Counted from the stretch's first letter, positions 43,861 through 54,273 are shown. The stretch is DNA of 64,000 nt from Flavobacterium palustre (GCF_014639535.1 NZ_BMGA01000002.1:248001-312000); one strand, 5' to 3'. Notes: generated by a model not told the origin, from the letters alone. Program-made: numbers and translations.

Positions 43861-45324
43861 CTCGATTATTTTTTCTCGAATTGCATTTTTAGTAGTATTT
43901 TCTACATTATAATATTTCACTTTTATACTATCAACAGAAATTTTTTCGGTGTTACTTGTTTTGAAATTTTCAGAAATAAATCTAAAAACATCTGTTTGAT
44001 TTTTGTGTTTTATGATTCCTGTTTCCATCAATAATCCAAAAAAACAACTTAATTGCGCAACCGATAAACCTGTTAAAAGTTTTATCTTCTCTTCATTATT
44101 TGAGATATTTGTAATTTGATTGGCTTCGAGTTTAATTTTCTTGGTTAAATAATCAATTTCCTCTTCAATCCAACTGGTAATTTGTTCTTTTAATGAAGGT
44201 AAGTTAGTTTTATATTTTATGTAGTTTCTACTTTGCTTTTGATTGTAATTTTTGAGAAACTGGTATAGAACATCTATTTTTTGGATATTGTTTTCTTGCA
44301 TTTCTAATTCTTGCAAAATTTCAAAAGTTAAGTATTTAAAAAACTGTAATGAATTGAAGTTTAAATCGAAAAGGAACTCTTTAATTGTTTCTTCAGACAT
44401 ATCTGCAAAATTAATTTGTTTGTAAAATGCCATTATAAATTCGGAACAATAATTGAATTCATAATAAGTCAATTTTTCCTGAATATTTATTGTAGCAATT
44501 TTTAATAACGGTTCGTTTACTAATTTCAATAATTGGTCGTTGATGTTACTTCTTAATAATTGAGATTTGACTTTTTTGAGTTTCTTCGTGATTTCAAATT
44601 CTTTTATAAAAGTTGATCTATATGGGATTTTAATATTTACATTGAGATAATTACGGTATTCTTTTTCAATAAAGCGAAGTAATTTTTCAAGATAGATATA
44701 GGTGATTTTAAGACAATCAATTTTATCATAGTTCTTGGAAAATTGATAAAGATCTGATGAATTTACGGGATTTATTTCCTTTACTAATCGATGGGCTAAA
44801 TTCTCAAGCGCATATTGCTTTCGATGAATGTATTGTTCAATCCGTTCTCTTGATTTTAATTTAAAAACACGTTCTTTATTTATTTTCTTGATTTTCTGGT
44901 TTTCATTTTTGAGTGAATGATAACAATACAGAAAGAAGCGTTTTTCTTGTGATAAATCTTCGATTTCGCATTCTTGCAAAATATATAAAGTATTCTCATT
45001 TTTGGAACAGCAACGTAAACAGATTTGATTTTCCGGAATGTTTAACTTATCTAGTATTTTTGGAATAAATGGTTTAAATTCTTTAGCAACATCAACCTCA
45101 TTGAAATTTAGCTTTGAAGCTTTTGGATGTAGATTGTGTATTGGTTTTTTGATAATGTATTTTGTATTGCTATCCTCTTTGATAAAATCTACCTGGTAAA
45201 TAAAGAAGCTTTTAGAAGCAAAATTTTCTAGAAAAGGTATTAAATCGTTACTGAAAATAATCTTTGGATTTTTGATTTCTTTAAGTATTCTATCGTAATT
45301 TTCTAAAATGTATTTTGGCTTCAT
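43837..45324 (-). CDS. RteC-like protein of mobile elements
   Basis: The 495-residue protein is Lys/Asn-rich and mostly helical. The C-terminal region (KIKLLTGLSVAQLSCFFGLL, then IIKHKNQTDVFRFISENFKT, then NTTKNAIREKIIELL) resembles the end of RteC, the excision regulator of CTnDOT-type elements, and of related Bacteroidota ICE proteins. The N-terminal part is not recognised. It lies beside the excisionase-like gene and the cruciform, which supports a role in element control. Confidence 0.65.
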   Translation of the reverse strand: MKPKYILENYDRILKEIKNPKIIFSNDLIPFLENFASKSFFIYQVDFIKEDSNTKYIIKKPIHNLHPKASKLNFNEVDVAKEFKPFIPKILDKLNIPENQICLRCCSKNENTLYILQECEIEDLSQEKRFFLYCYHSLKNENQKIKKINKERVFKLKSRERIEQYIHRKQYALENLAHRLVKEINPVNSSDLYQFSKNYDKIDCLKITYIYLEKLLRFIEKEYRNYLNVNIKIPYRSTFIKEFEITKKLKKVKSQLLRSNINDQLLKLVNEPLLKIATINIQEKLTYYEFNYCSEFIMAFYKQINFADMSEETIKEFLFDLNFNSLQFFKYLTFEILQELEMQENNIQKIDVLYQFLKNYNQKQSRNYIKYKTNLPSLKEQITSWIEEEIDYLTKKIKLEANQITNISNNEEKIKLLTGLSVAQLSCFFGLLMETGIIKHKNQTDVFRFISENFKTSNTEKISVDSIKVKYYNVENTTKNAIREKIIELLGLTKF

Positions 45325-45594
45325 AAAAATTAAATTATTTAGTCACTTTATGTTTTTTTTATATTCATTATCAAATTTTTATAGTGATATTTAGTGCTTT
45401 TAATATTTAGTATTCCCCCAACATTTTGGTTACATTTTCAATGGAAACGTCATTATTTATAAGTATTATAGTAATTGTAAAAGTACGTAGAGTTAGGAAG
45501 TGAAACTATATAATCCATGAATTATTAAGAGGATTATAAATTTTCGTAAAAAAATGTGAGTTACTTAAATTTAACAACTATTTAAGCCGAGAAC

Positions 45595-48069
45595 CTAGAA
45601 AACAAACTCAAGTGTAGTATAAAAAGTTCTAGTATCAGACGGGATGATTCCTGGTCCCGGATATCCAGTGGCTCTTCTTGTAAAATAACTATTGTTTGTG
45701 AAATTAGTAATTCCAGCTTCAAGCTTCCAGTTTTTCCATTTATAAGAAGTAGAAAAGTCAGCTACATAATAGGCTGGAATTTGGCCAAAAATCCCATAGG
45801 TGTTATCATTTGCATCAGTTTTACTATTGTTTGCCTCTGTAAATTGAGAAGAAACATAAGTAAATTGCAAACTCGAAATAAAATTTTTATATCCAATTCC
45901 TGTTCCTGTTTTTATGTTGTAAAGCGGAACAAACTCCACTTTGTTACCTTCAATATTTGGTGCATCCGACTTTAAATATTCAGAATCTGTAATGGCAATA
46001 TTGGAGAATACATTCCAAACAAAGTTGTCATTTTGTTTGAAAAATGTTTTATTTAAACTCCAATCGAACATCGTTTCAAAACCATATGTTACCGCTGTTC
46101 CTATATTATCCCGGAATCTTACAATTGCTGCCGAGCCATTAGGATTTCTAGTTTCATATTCACCAATTTTATCATCATAATACAATCCGTAAATACTAGC
46201 ATCAAAAGTTACGTTGTCGTCTATTTGCCCACGAATTCCAATATCTGATGTGTAGCCTTTTTCGTCCGTAATGTTTTCATCTATAACCTGACTTGGGCTT
46301 ACGGTTCGGATATCATTAAAAGTTACCGAGCGATAATTTTGTGAAACATTCCCATAAAATTCAATTCTGTTTTGTGGCTTATAACTTAATCCAATTCCTA
46401 GTAAAACAAAGTTTCTGTCTTTTATATTATTCTCAAATTTAGTTTCGTCTAAAATCACATTTCCGGCTAAATCCAGATTTATTTTTCGATAAGAACCTTC
46501 TGCCTGTGTTTTAATTTTTTCAAATCTGAACCCCGGGGTTATCGAAAAATTAGATGTTATTTTAAATATATTTTCTCCAAAAACAGCTACATTTAGGTTT
46601 GGATATGTATAATTAGATTGATTTTGATAAAAAGGGAATTCGGCATCAGCAATATTAAAATTAGCATCACTACCCGAACTTCCCGGACCTTGGATTCCTG
46701 AATTTTTAGATTGATAATATTTGGCTCCAATTAAAAAAGCACTAGTATGGTCTTTTATTTTGTATCGTTTTAAAAATCGTGCTTCAGAACCCCAATTGAC
46801 AAATTTGCCTATTAGTAAATCTCTTTCCGTTCCTAATATATCAGGATTTGAAACTCTATTTGAGCGATATCCAACTGCTTTTCTGCTCGCGTCTAACCCA
46901 AATAATTGCAATGAAAAATCGGTATTAGTATCAAATTTATGTTTTAATCGCAAAGCAAATAGATTCCAATTTACTGCAAACCAATTTCGGGTTCTATTGC
47001 TTTGTGTTGGGTTTTGGTTAAACATGACATCAGTCAATCCGCCAGCTTGCTGAGCTAAATAATTAAAATAAGTATAGTCAAAATGCAATGAAGTTTTATC
47101 GTTAAACTGATAATTTAGATTCCCAAAATAGTTTTTGCTTTCAAATTCAGAATTCGGTCTAAAACCATTTCCTTGTTTGTGATTATAAAAAGTGTAATAA
47201 CTGAATTTGTCTTTTGTTCCACTTAATGAAGTGAAATTGGTAAATAAACCATAAGACCCAATGGTATTTCTTGTTGCAAACTCAAATGGTTTTTTGCTAG
47301 GTGTTTTTAATTTAAAATTGACCAATCCTCCAAATTGGGTTCCGTATTGCAATGATGCTGCACCGCGAACTACCTGAATTTCTTCAAGTGCTTCTGTAGG
47401 TGTTGCATAATAGCTTTCGGGATAACCTAAAACATCGGCACTTATGTCATAACTGTTTTGACGGGTATTAAAATTTGAGGTTCTATTTGGATCCAGTCCA
47501 CGTCCGCCAATGCTTAATTGCAAACCACCATCGGAACTTTCGTTGATGGTTAATCCTGTCACTTGAGCAAATATCTGACGAGTATTATTAGTTGCCTTGT
47601 TTGCCGTTAGTTTGTTTAATGTAATTACTTCAGTTTTCTTTCCGGCATAAATAGCAGTCTCTTCAATGTCTTTCAACTTATTGAGCGCAGATATCTTTTC
47701 TTTTTGTTTACGGATAACCACTTCCGAAAGGTTTGTGATTTTATTTAAAATAATAACAATGTTTTCGTCAGATGTAGAAACCGTTTTTTCTAAAGCAGCG
47801 TAACTTTCTTTGTGAAAAACAAGTTCATGATTGCCCGGTTTCTCTAATCTTATTGAAAACTCCCCTTTAGCATTAGAAAGATATTTAAGCCCGGAAATCT
47901 TATCGTATATTTCAACGAAAGCTACATTTTTTCCGTTTTGAGATATGATTATTCCTGAAATTTTTGTTTGAGCAGTGGTTGTCAATCCCAACAGTAATGA
48001 GAAATAAATAAATAGTATATATGATAAATTCGAAAATTGATTCTTTTGTTTACTTTTTGAGATCTTCAT
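45595..48069 (-). CDS. TonB-dependent outer-membrane receptor, iron-type
   Basis: The 824-residue protein has a signal peptide, a carboxypeptidase-like beta-sandwich (about 35-115, KISGIIISQNGKNVAFVEIY), a plug domain (LNKLTANKATNNTRQIFAQVTG, SIGGRGLDPNRT, EIQVVRGAASLQYGTQFGG) and a 22-strand barrel ending FYTTLEFVF. The plug resembles FecA-type ferric-chelate receptors. It follows imelysin and DUF4856 genes, a recurrent Bacteroidota iron-uptake set, so an iron complex is the likely ligand. Confidence 0.92.
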   Translation of the reverse strand: MKISKSKQKNQFSNLSYILFIYFSLLLGLTTTAQTKISGIIISQNGKNVAFVEIYDKISGLKYLSNAKGEFSIRLEKPGNHELVFHKESYAALEKTVSTSDENIVIILNKITNLSEVVIRKQKEKISALNKLKDIEETAIYAGKKTEVITLNKLTANKATNNTRQIFAQVTGLTINESSDGGLQLSIGGRGLDPNRTSNFNTRQNSYDISADVLGYPESYYATPTEALEEIQVVRGAASLQYGTQFGGLVNFKLKTPSKKPFEFATRNTIGSYGLFTNFTSLSGTKDKFSYYTFYNHKQGNGFRPNSEFESKNYFGNLNYQFNDKTSLHFDYTYFNYLAQQAGGLTDVMFNQNPTQSNRTRNWFAVNWNLFALRLKHKFDTNTDFSLQLFGLDASRKAVGYRSNRVSNPDILGTERDLLIGKFVNWGSEARFLKRYKIKDHTSAFLIGAKYYQSKNSGIQGPGSSGSDANFNIADAEFPFYQNQSNYTYPNLNVAVFGENIFKITSNFSITPGFRFEKIKTQAEGSYRKINLDLAGNVILDETKFENNIKDRNFVLLGIGLSYKPQNRIEFYGNVSQNYRSVTFNDIRTVSPSQVIDENITDEKGYTSDIGIRGQIDDNVTFDASIYGLYYDDKIGEYETRNPNGSAAIVRFRDNIGTAVTYGFETMFDWSLNKTFFKQNDNFVWNVFSNIAITDSEYLKSDAPNIEGNKVEFVPLYNIKTGTGIGYKNFISSLQFTYVSSQFTEANNSKTDANDNTYGIFGQIPAYYVADFSTSYKWKNWKLEAGITNFTNNSYFTRRATGYPGPGIIPSDTRTFYTTLEFVF

Positions 48070-48106
48070 TTTGCACTCTATTTGGAAAAGGATTTTTTAA
48101 AATACT

Positions 48107-48149
48107 AAATATCCCAACTCTGAATATAGGTTCAAATGTTGGGATATTT
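48107..48149. terminator. 12-bp stem hairpin between imelysin and TonB receptor genes
   Basis: AAATATCCCAAC (48107-48118) pairs perfectly with GTTGGGATATTT (48138-48149) across a 19-base loop. It lies 27 bases past the imelysin stop and about 40 before the receptor start, so it may end or attenuate transcription or stabilise one part of the message. Confidence 0.6.
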
Positions 48150-48175
48150 ATGTTTTTTATAGAAATAAATTGGTA

Positions 48176-49291
48176 TTAATCGCCATCGCTATCTACATAA
48201 TCAATTGTGATATTTAATGCTTGCATCATATCTAGTTTAGTGTAGATTACATTTTGCTGTATAGCATCATAAACGGCAATCATTTTTGAATTATCAGTGT
48301 TTATTTGTTGTGAAAAACTGTTGTTAAGTCCATTGTTTACAGTATAAATAGCAGCAAACTGATTGTTTATTATTTCACTTAAATTTTGATTGTTTTTTGT
48401 TGCATTCAAAAAGTTTAAATAAGATTTTAGTCCCGCAGCAGTTGTTGAGCTATTGAAATGTTTTCCGTTAAAAAAATCTTGCGATGCTTTAATTGATATA
48501 TTCAACAACTCTTTAGAAATGTCATTTTTATAATATCCTTCTACTTTTTCCGGATATTTAACGCCACCGGAAAAAATCCCTGCAGGAATTCCTATTTTAC
48601 CCGTACGAATGTCTTTTTCCAGATTTTTGACAAACAGATTTGTTGTTTTGTTTACAGAACTGCTTACCGAAGTACCGTTGTTGGCTACATAACTATTTCT
48701 GAAACCTGAATTCCAATCTGACACAACGGCATCAATATTTGTTTTTAGTTTGACTGCAACATCTGTTAAATACTGCTTGTAATTGGTAGCGTTTGCATTT
48801 GTAGTATAAAAACCAACAATTGATGCATCATTTGTACTCAAACCATTTAGCAAATAATCCAATGCTGGAAAACCTTGTTTATCAAGTTGAGACAACAATG
48901 CCAGATTGTAACTCCCAGATGAAATATTTGATTCAATACCGACTGTATTTGTTGGATAGGTATTGGTAGCCACATTGAGGTTGATTTCCTCTGCTTTACC
49001 CATATTATATATTGCAACATATTGGTAAGCCTTGTAGGCTTCAAGCCAAGAAGTTCTAACGGTTTGAAGATTTGCTTCAGTTGGAGTAGCAACAAAAGTA
49101 GCTGTATTAGTTACCAATGTCTGTACCTTTGCTTGATAATTTACATAACTTGGAATAATGATATTATCAGCCCAGTTGGTCAAAAGTGCTTTTCTATCAT
49201 ATTTATCGCCTCCCGTATCATCACTTCCACCATTAGATGAACAAGCAAAAATTAAAGCAATAAAACTTAAAATCAATAGGGTCTTTTTCAT
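48176..49291 (-). CDS. Imelysin-family lipoprotein
   Basis: I choose ATG 49291 (371 aa, MKKTLLILSFIALIFACSS), which gives a lipobox; the upstream in-frame Met adds an unlikely leader. The protein is all-helical with the imelysin/EfeM-like pattern. The usual GxHxxE metal motif is replaced by GFPALDYLL, as in a subgroup of Bacteroidota imelysins. It is thought to bind iron or a heme-like ligand at the cell surface. Downstream is the TonB receptor, upstream DUF4856. Confidence 0.88.
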   Translation of the reverse strand: MKKTLLILSFIALIFACSSNGGSDDTGGDKYDRKALLTNWADNIIIPSYVNYQAKVQTLVTNTATFVATPTEANLQTVRTSWLEAYKAYQYVAIYNMGKAEEINLNVATNTYPTNTVGIESNISSGSYNLALLSQLDKQGFPALDYLLNGLSTNDASIVGFYTTNANATNYKQYLTDVAVKLKTNIDAVVSDWNSGFRNSYVANNGTSVSSSVNKTTNLFVKNLEKDIRTGKIGIPAGIFSGGVKYPEKVEGYYKNDISKELLNISIKASQDFFNGKHFNSSTTAAGLKSYLNFLNATKNNQNLSEIINNQFAAIYTVNNGLNNSFSQQINTDNSKMIAVYDAIQQNVIYTKLDMMQALNITIDYVDSDGD

Positions 49292-49406
49292 ACGTAGATA
49301 ATATTTGTTTTTTTTTAATAATATGTAATTCGCAATCTTGGTTGGTGATTGCATAGCAATCCAGTTATGCTCATTTCATTTCTTAAAAATTTTCGCAAAA
49401 ATACAA

Positions 49407-49436
49407 AAAGCAAGAGAAGTTAATTTCTCTTGCTTT
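49407..49436. terminator. 12-bp stem hairpin with T-run, between DUF4856 and imelysin genes
   Basis: AAAGCAAGAGAA (49407-49418) pairs perfectly with TTCTCTTGCTTT (49425-49436) around GTTAAT. The forward strand continues G then nine T. The reverse strand, which carries the genes, continues TTGTATTTTT. It lies 15 bases past the DUF4856 stop. Confidence 0.75.
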
Positions 49437-49451
49437 GTTTTTTTTATTGAA

Positions 49452-50681
49452 TTAATTTACTGTTGCTGCTTGGACAACGGTAAAACCAAATTTTGTTGCA
49501 ATTTGTGTTGATATGGTATCTAGTTTTGCTCCCAAAGAATCTATAGCCCACAAACCATTTGTTCCACTCACCATAGAAGCCAACATGGTATCTACTTCTG
49601 CTTTTGTAAAATAAGGACTATTTGTACCAGGTTTATTTGTATATCTTAACGACATAATAAAACCGTATGCTTCGGATAAAGCGTGAAATGCTTTTGCACC
49701 ATTGTCAGTTGCTAATTTTCCTTTTCCTTCTTGAAGATAAAACACCGCTCTTACTGCTGGTACCAATGCCAATTTTGCTTTTATAACATCAATTTGTACA
49801 TCACGAACTTTATAGTCATTGGCAACAATTGCTGCTCTACCTTTACGGAAAGCCAAATCAATATCAACTTTAAGTGTATTAAAATCAGTATCGGCATTAA
49901 CTTGATTGATATAACTGCTCCAAAATTTGAAAACATTTGGTGTAACAGTTAAATTATCACCACCATAAATATAGCCATAAGCTTCGTCCCATGTATGCTC
50001 CATTGCTGTATAGGATTTACCGGCTACTAAAATTTTAGCAGTATTGTCAGCTCTATTGGTGCTTTCATCCAGTTTATTCAAACTTAAATAATTATTTACA
50101 ACTTGATCTAAAAAACAAGCTCCCATCATTCCTTTTAACAATACTTGTTGAGGCTCTAATCCGTTAGCGGCAAATAACCGTTTACTTGTACCATCCAAAT
50201 AAACACCTGCTACACCCGCAGCAGCTGTTGCTCCTTGACTGGCAGCTTCACCATTGTCAAATTGGGTTTCAAATAATTCACGAACACTTACTTGTTCAGC
50301 AGTGGTTCCACCTCCAAAATATAAGGAAAAATAATCTTTTGAAGCCGCCGTTTTATCTTTTAATTGTTTTCCAGAACTATTTAAACCTGCCCCAGTAAAA
50401 CGGTTGTTCGTGTTGGCATACATTTCAGATAAAACTACATCATCAGCAACTGTTCCGTTTGTTGCAGCTGTCTTATAGTAGTTTCCCATTTCTTCAAGCA
50501 TTAATAAACGGCTGGATTGTCCTGAATAATCTACAGAAGTTACCGCGTTTCTTTCGAATGTATAAGTTGTCGGAACGGTATAATTGAAAGTTTCTTCAGC
50601 TGGAGTGTCGTCATTTGAACAAGAAGCAAGACCTAATAATAAAATTGATAATGTGGAAAGAGATAATTTTTTAAACTCCAT
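49452..50681 (-). CDS. DUF4856 lipoprotein
   Basis: The 409-residue protein has a lipobox (LGLASC, Cys21) and the DUF4856 pattern: TFERNAVTSVDYSGQSSRL, the Gly/Asn-rich middle, KMMGACFLDQVVNNYL-type sequence and a C-terminal ALSEAYGFIMSLRYTN. Many helices recall imelysin, and the two genes usually travel together. A surface or periplasmic role in iron capture is inferred from context. A textbook promoter precedes it. Confidence 0.9.
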   Translation of the reverse strand: MEFKKLSLSTLSILLLGLASCSNDDTPAEETFNYTVPTTYTFERNAVTSVDYSGQSSRLLMLEEMGNYYKTAATNGTVADDVVLSEMYANTNNRFTGAGLNSSGKQLKDKTAASKDYFSLYFGGGTTAEQVSVRELFETQFDNGEAASQGATAAAGVAGVYLDGTSKRLFAANGLEPQQVLLKGMMGACFLDQVVNNYLSLNKLDESTNRADNTAKILVAGKSYTAMEHTWDEAYGYIYGGDNLTVTPNVFKFWSSYINQVNADTDFNTLKVDIDLAFRKGRAAIVANDYKVRDVQIDVIKAKLALVPAVRAVFYLQEGKGKLATDNGAKAFHALSEAYGFIMSLRYTNKPGTNSPYFTKAEVDTMLASMVSGTNGLWAIDSLGAKLDTISTQIATKFGFTVVQAATVN

Positions 50682-50718
50682 ATTTGATTAATTTAGATTG
50701 AATTAAAATATTTTTTCG

Positions 50719-50748
50719 CAAATATAAGAACGTATTTTAAATTTTCAA
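50719..50748 (-). promoter_or_regulatory. Promoter of the DUF4856-imelysin-receptor locus
   Basis: On the reverse strand TTG (complement of 50746-50748), 19 bases, then TATATTTG (complement of 50719-50726) match the flavobacterial consensus exactly. The start codon lies 38 bases downstream. No obvious Fur box was seen. Confidence 0.8.
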
Positions 50749-50843
50749 TAATTATTTAGAATAAATAAATATAAATTTTTAACAAATTAATATTCAGTAT
50801 TTTATATATATATACTTTCCTTGTAAAACATAAAAACAACATT

Positions 50844-51824
50844 TTAGTGTAAAAATTTATTTGTAATTATCTTGTAAATACTTACAAAAGGCAGCAACAA
50901 ATTATTGGAAAATGATTCGTATTTTTTTTGTTGATCAATTTCTTTACTAATTCCGAAGGTTATTTTGTCCACTTGTTTCGAGCGTAGTAAGGTACCAAAC
51001 ATCCAATCCCAAATGGACAGTTTTGATCCCATATTACGATCAAAATGCTCCGGATGATTACTGTGATGAATCTGATGTTGGTAAGGGCTCATGAATATAT
51101 ACTCAATAAAATTAAAATATTTGAGTTTTACGCTTGAATGACGCAAATTGGCTCCCAAAAACATAAATAAAAAGGACAGAATATTGATGCCCAAATAAGT
51201 AATCGCATGAACCTGATGTGCCGACAAATAATCAAAGAGTCCCATAACCAATCCAAAAACGAGAGTTTCCTTGATATTTACCAGAATCAGTTCTACGGGA
51301 TGAATGCGATATTGGGTTACAGGATTGAGCGTGGTCGCCGCATGGTGAATCTTGTGAAATTCCCACAGAAATTCAAAACGGTGCATGAGATAATGGATAA
51401 CATAAGTCGTGAAATCTCCCAATAATGTTATGGTAAGAGTATAAAAAAATAAGGTTTGTGTTATGCTTAAAGTTATCGTTTCGTAACCAAAAGTTCTAGC
51501 TAAAAAATCATCGGTATAAAAAGCTAAATAAAATCCAAAAGCCAGATAAGGGCCAATTAGTACCACTTTAATGATACTGTTAAAAAACAACATTAAATAA
51601 TCAACTTTAGCTGATTTACTTAACCAGGTTTTTTTGTTGAAAATATAATTGAGGAAAGAGCCCTTTTGGTTGGTTTTGAAATATACAAAATAGGCAATCA
51701 CTCCAGATGAAACCAGATAGAAAAAATAAAGGCGGTTATCCGCTTCTGAAAAATTACTCAAGGTAACTTTGATTACTTCTTTCAATGTTTGAAAAACCTC
51801 TATCATTATTGTTCTTATTTTCAA
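50844..51824 (-). CDS. Sterol desaturase/fatty-acid hydroxylase-family membrane protein
   Basis: The 326-residue protein has four to five membrane helices and the di-iron histidine clusters of the family: HYLMHRFEFLWEFHKIHH, and YQHQIHHSNHPEHFDRN near residue 245. Such enzymes oxidise lipid chains; the bacterial substrate is unknown. The start is 51824, or Met7 at 51806. It is a single-gene unit upstream of the iron locus in the same direction. Confidence 0.9.
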   Translation of the reverse strand: MKIRTIMIEVFQTLKEVIKVTLSNFSEADNRLYFFYLVSSGVIAYFVYFKTNQKGSFLNYIFNKKTWLSKSAKVDYLMLFFNSIIKVVLIGPYLAFGFYLAFYTDDFLARTFGYETITLSITQTLFFYTLTITLLGDFTTYVIHYLMHRFEFLWEFHKIHHAATTLNPVTQYRIHPVELILVNIKETLVFGLVMGLFDYLSAHQVHAITYLGINILSFLFMFLGANLRHSSVKLKYFNFIEYIFMSPYQHQIHHSNHPEHFDRNMGSKLSIWDWMFGTLLRSKQVDKITFGISKEIDQQKKYESFSNNLLLPFVSIYKIITNKFLH

Positions 51825-52239
51825 TTTAATTCAATGAAAAGAATGAAATCTATTCGTTTGATTTATTGGGCTAATTTACTATAATCAAATAACACCTTCT
51901 TTTTATCACATACATAAAATGAGTTAAGCAAAATGAATTTAATTTTTTACAAATGTACAAATCAGTAATTAAAAACACATGTCAATTTAAAGTTATTCTA
52001 AATAAAGAAGAATGAAAAATATTTTTCAAAGTACCATTACCAGAAAGACATTCTGTTATTTTTTCAATTTTATGGTCAATATAAAATTGCCTTATCGTTT
52101 TGCTTTCTGTTTCAGAAAATACATTACTTAAATAATTATATTCTTTATTAATTGATTAGTAATATTTTTTTGACTCTGATTTGACTATCCTCCTACATCG
52201 ACTATATACCATGTTTTAATATAGAATTTATTTTAAATA
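51825..52239. other. Gene-free AT-rich gap
   Basis: No ORF longer than about 15 codons with plausible features, no tRNA and no strong hairpin was seen in these 415 bases. It separates the metal-efflux operon from the desaturase gene and probably contains the desaturase promoter and the end of the operon transcript. Confidence 0.5.
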
Positions 52240-54261
52240 TTAAAACTTCATTCGCTGTATTCTAATTGCATTCAAAATAGCTAACATTGCAACACCTACA
52301 TCTGCAAAAACAGCTTCCCACATTGTGGCTAAACCTCCCGCGCCAAGACTAAGTACAATTGCTTTTACAGCAAATGCCAAACCAATGTTTTGATAAACAA
52401 TTTTCTTAGTCTGTTTTCCAATGTTAATAGCTGTAAATATTTTATGAGGTTGATCGTTTTGAATAACAATGTCAGCAGTTTCAATTGTTGCATCACTTCC
52501 TAAACCGCCCATTGCTATACCGGCATCGGCCAGAGCAACTACTGGAGCATCGTTTACACCATCGCCCACAAACGCAATTTTCAGGTTTTGTAATTTCAAT
52601 TCCTCTACTTTTTCGACTTTGTTTTCAGGTAATAAATCACCATAGGCCTGATCGATATTTAACTCTTTGGCAACAGCATCGACAACGGCTTGTTTATCGC
52701 CCGAAAGCATTACTGTTTTTACATTTATTCTATGCAAACTTTCAATAGTTTGTTTAGCATCTTCTTTGATTTCGTCTGCAATTAGAAAATATCCTGCATA
52801 TTTTTGATTGATAGCAATAACAATAATCGTGAAAGGTGTATTATCGATTTCGACATCATAACTGATATTGAATTTCTTCATCAATTTTATATTTCCAGCT
52901 AAGATTTCGTTTCCGTCCACTTTCCCTTTTAATCCATGTCCTGCTATTTCTTCAACATCGGTTACAACCACATTTTTTTCTGAACCTTTGGCATATTCTA
53001 TAATAGCTGCCCCTACAGGGTGTGTTGATTTGGTTTCTAATGCTGCTGTGAATTTCACTAAATCGGCTTCGGTAATATCTACTACTTCAACTTTTTGAAC
53101 TTTGAAAACGCCTTTGGTTAGTGTTCCCGTTTTATCCATAACAACGACTTGAATAGCTGCCATTATATCGAGAAAACTAGAACCTTTAAATAATATTCCG
53201 TTATTACTCGCTGCTCCAATTCCTCCAAAATATCCCAACGGAATGGAAATTACTAATGCACAAGGACAAGAAATAACCAAGAAAATTAAAGCTCTGTATA
53301 ACCAATCGCTGAAAACGTAGTTTTCGATAAATAGCATTGGAATTAAACAAATAGCGATTGCTAAAAACACAACTATAGGTGTGTATATTTTAGCAAATTT
53401 TCGAATAAACAGTTCCGTTGGTGCTTTTTTAGCGGTAGCTTCCTGTACCATTTCGAGAATTTTAGATAATTTACTATCGGTATAGGCAGTTGTTACTTCG
53501 ACTAAAACAACTTTATTCAGATTTATCATTCCGGCAAGAACGATGTCATCATTTTGTTTTGTATCTGGCTTGCTTTCTCCTGTAAGGGCTGCGGTGTTGA
53601 ACGAAGCTGTATCAGAGAGTAACTTTCCGTCTAATGCCAGTTTTTCTCCTGGTTTTAATTGAATAATTTCTCCAATGGTTATTTCGGAAGCTTTTTTAGA
53701 AATAGTATTTCCTTTTCCAATTACTGTTGCTGTATCTGGTCTTTGATCCAATAATAATTTGATATTCTTTTTTGCTCTTTGAACTGCGAGTGTTTGAAAT
53801 ATTTCGCCAATAGCATAAAACAGCATAACAGCAACACCTTCAGGATATTCGCCAATAGCAAATGCTCCAATAGTTGCAATAGTCATCAATAAAAACTCTG
53901 AAAAAAATTCATCGTTACGAATGCTTTCAAAAGCTTCTTTAATTACAGGAAAACCTACGGGTAGGTATGCCACAATATACCAACTAATTCGCACCCAGGC
54001 TGTAAACCAAGTTTGTGGAAAATAATTGTCAAAACCAATGGCAACAACTAATAAAACAAAACTTATGATTGCCGGCAAGAAAATTTGGAAATAAGATTGA
54101 TTTGTTTCTGAATGATTGTGACCATCACCGTCAGCATGATTTTCCGGCTCATTATGAGAAGAACAACATCCTGTTTGTTTATTTGTGTTGTTATTTATTT
54201 TTTCTTCCAAGTTGCAACAAAGCTGTTTACCGTTTGCATCGTATTTGTGTTGATGTTTCAT
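52240..54261 (-). CDS. Heavy-metal P-type ATPase (Zn/Cd/Co type)
   Basis: The 673-residue P1B ATPase has a short Cys/His-rich N-terminus (QLCCNLEEK, GCCSSH, DGDGHNH) instead of a ferredoxin-like metal domain. It has the phosphatase motif TGES at 227-230, the metal-site CPC at 332-334, the phosphorylated Asp376 in DKTGTLT, an HPVG motif and GDGVNDAP. CPC with this N-terminus fits export of Zn, Cd or Co to the periplasm, where the Czc pump upstream could take over. It starts 12 bases after the MerC-like gene. Confidence 0.93.
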   Translation of the reverse strand: MKHQHKYDANGKQLCCNLEEKINNNTNKQTGCCSSHNEPENHADGDGHNHSETNQSYFQIFLPAIISFVLLVVAIGFDNYFPQTWFTAWVRISWYIVAYLPVGFPVIKEAFESIRNDEFFSEFLLMTIATIGAFAIGEYPEGVAVMLFYAIGEIFQTLAVQRAKKNIKLLLDQRPDTATVIGKGNTISKKASEITIGEIIQLKPGEKLALDGKLLSDTASFNTAALTGESKPDTKQNDDIVLAGMINLNKVVLVEVTTAYTDSKLSKILEMVQEATAKKAPTELFIRKFAKIYTPIVVFLAIAICLIPMLFIENYVFSDWLYRALIFLVISCPCALVISIPLGYFGGIGAASNNGILFKGSSFLDIMAAIQVVVMDKTGTLTKGVFKVQKVEVVDITEADLVKFTAALETKSTHPVGAAIIEYAKGSEKNVVVTDVEEIAGHGLKGKVDGNEILAGNIKLMKKFNISYDVEIDNTPFTIIVIAINQKYAGYFLIADEIKEDAKQTIESLHRINVKTVMLSGDKQAVVDAVAKELNIDQAYGDLLPENKVEKVEELKLQNLKIAFVGDGVNDAPVVALADAGIAMGGLGSDATIETADIVIQNDQPHKIFTAINIGKQTKKIVYQNIGLAFAVKAIVLSLGAGGLATMWEAVFADVGVAMLAILNAIRIQRMKF

Positions 54262-54273
54262 TTTATATATATG

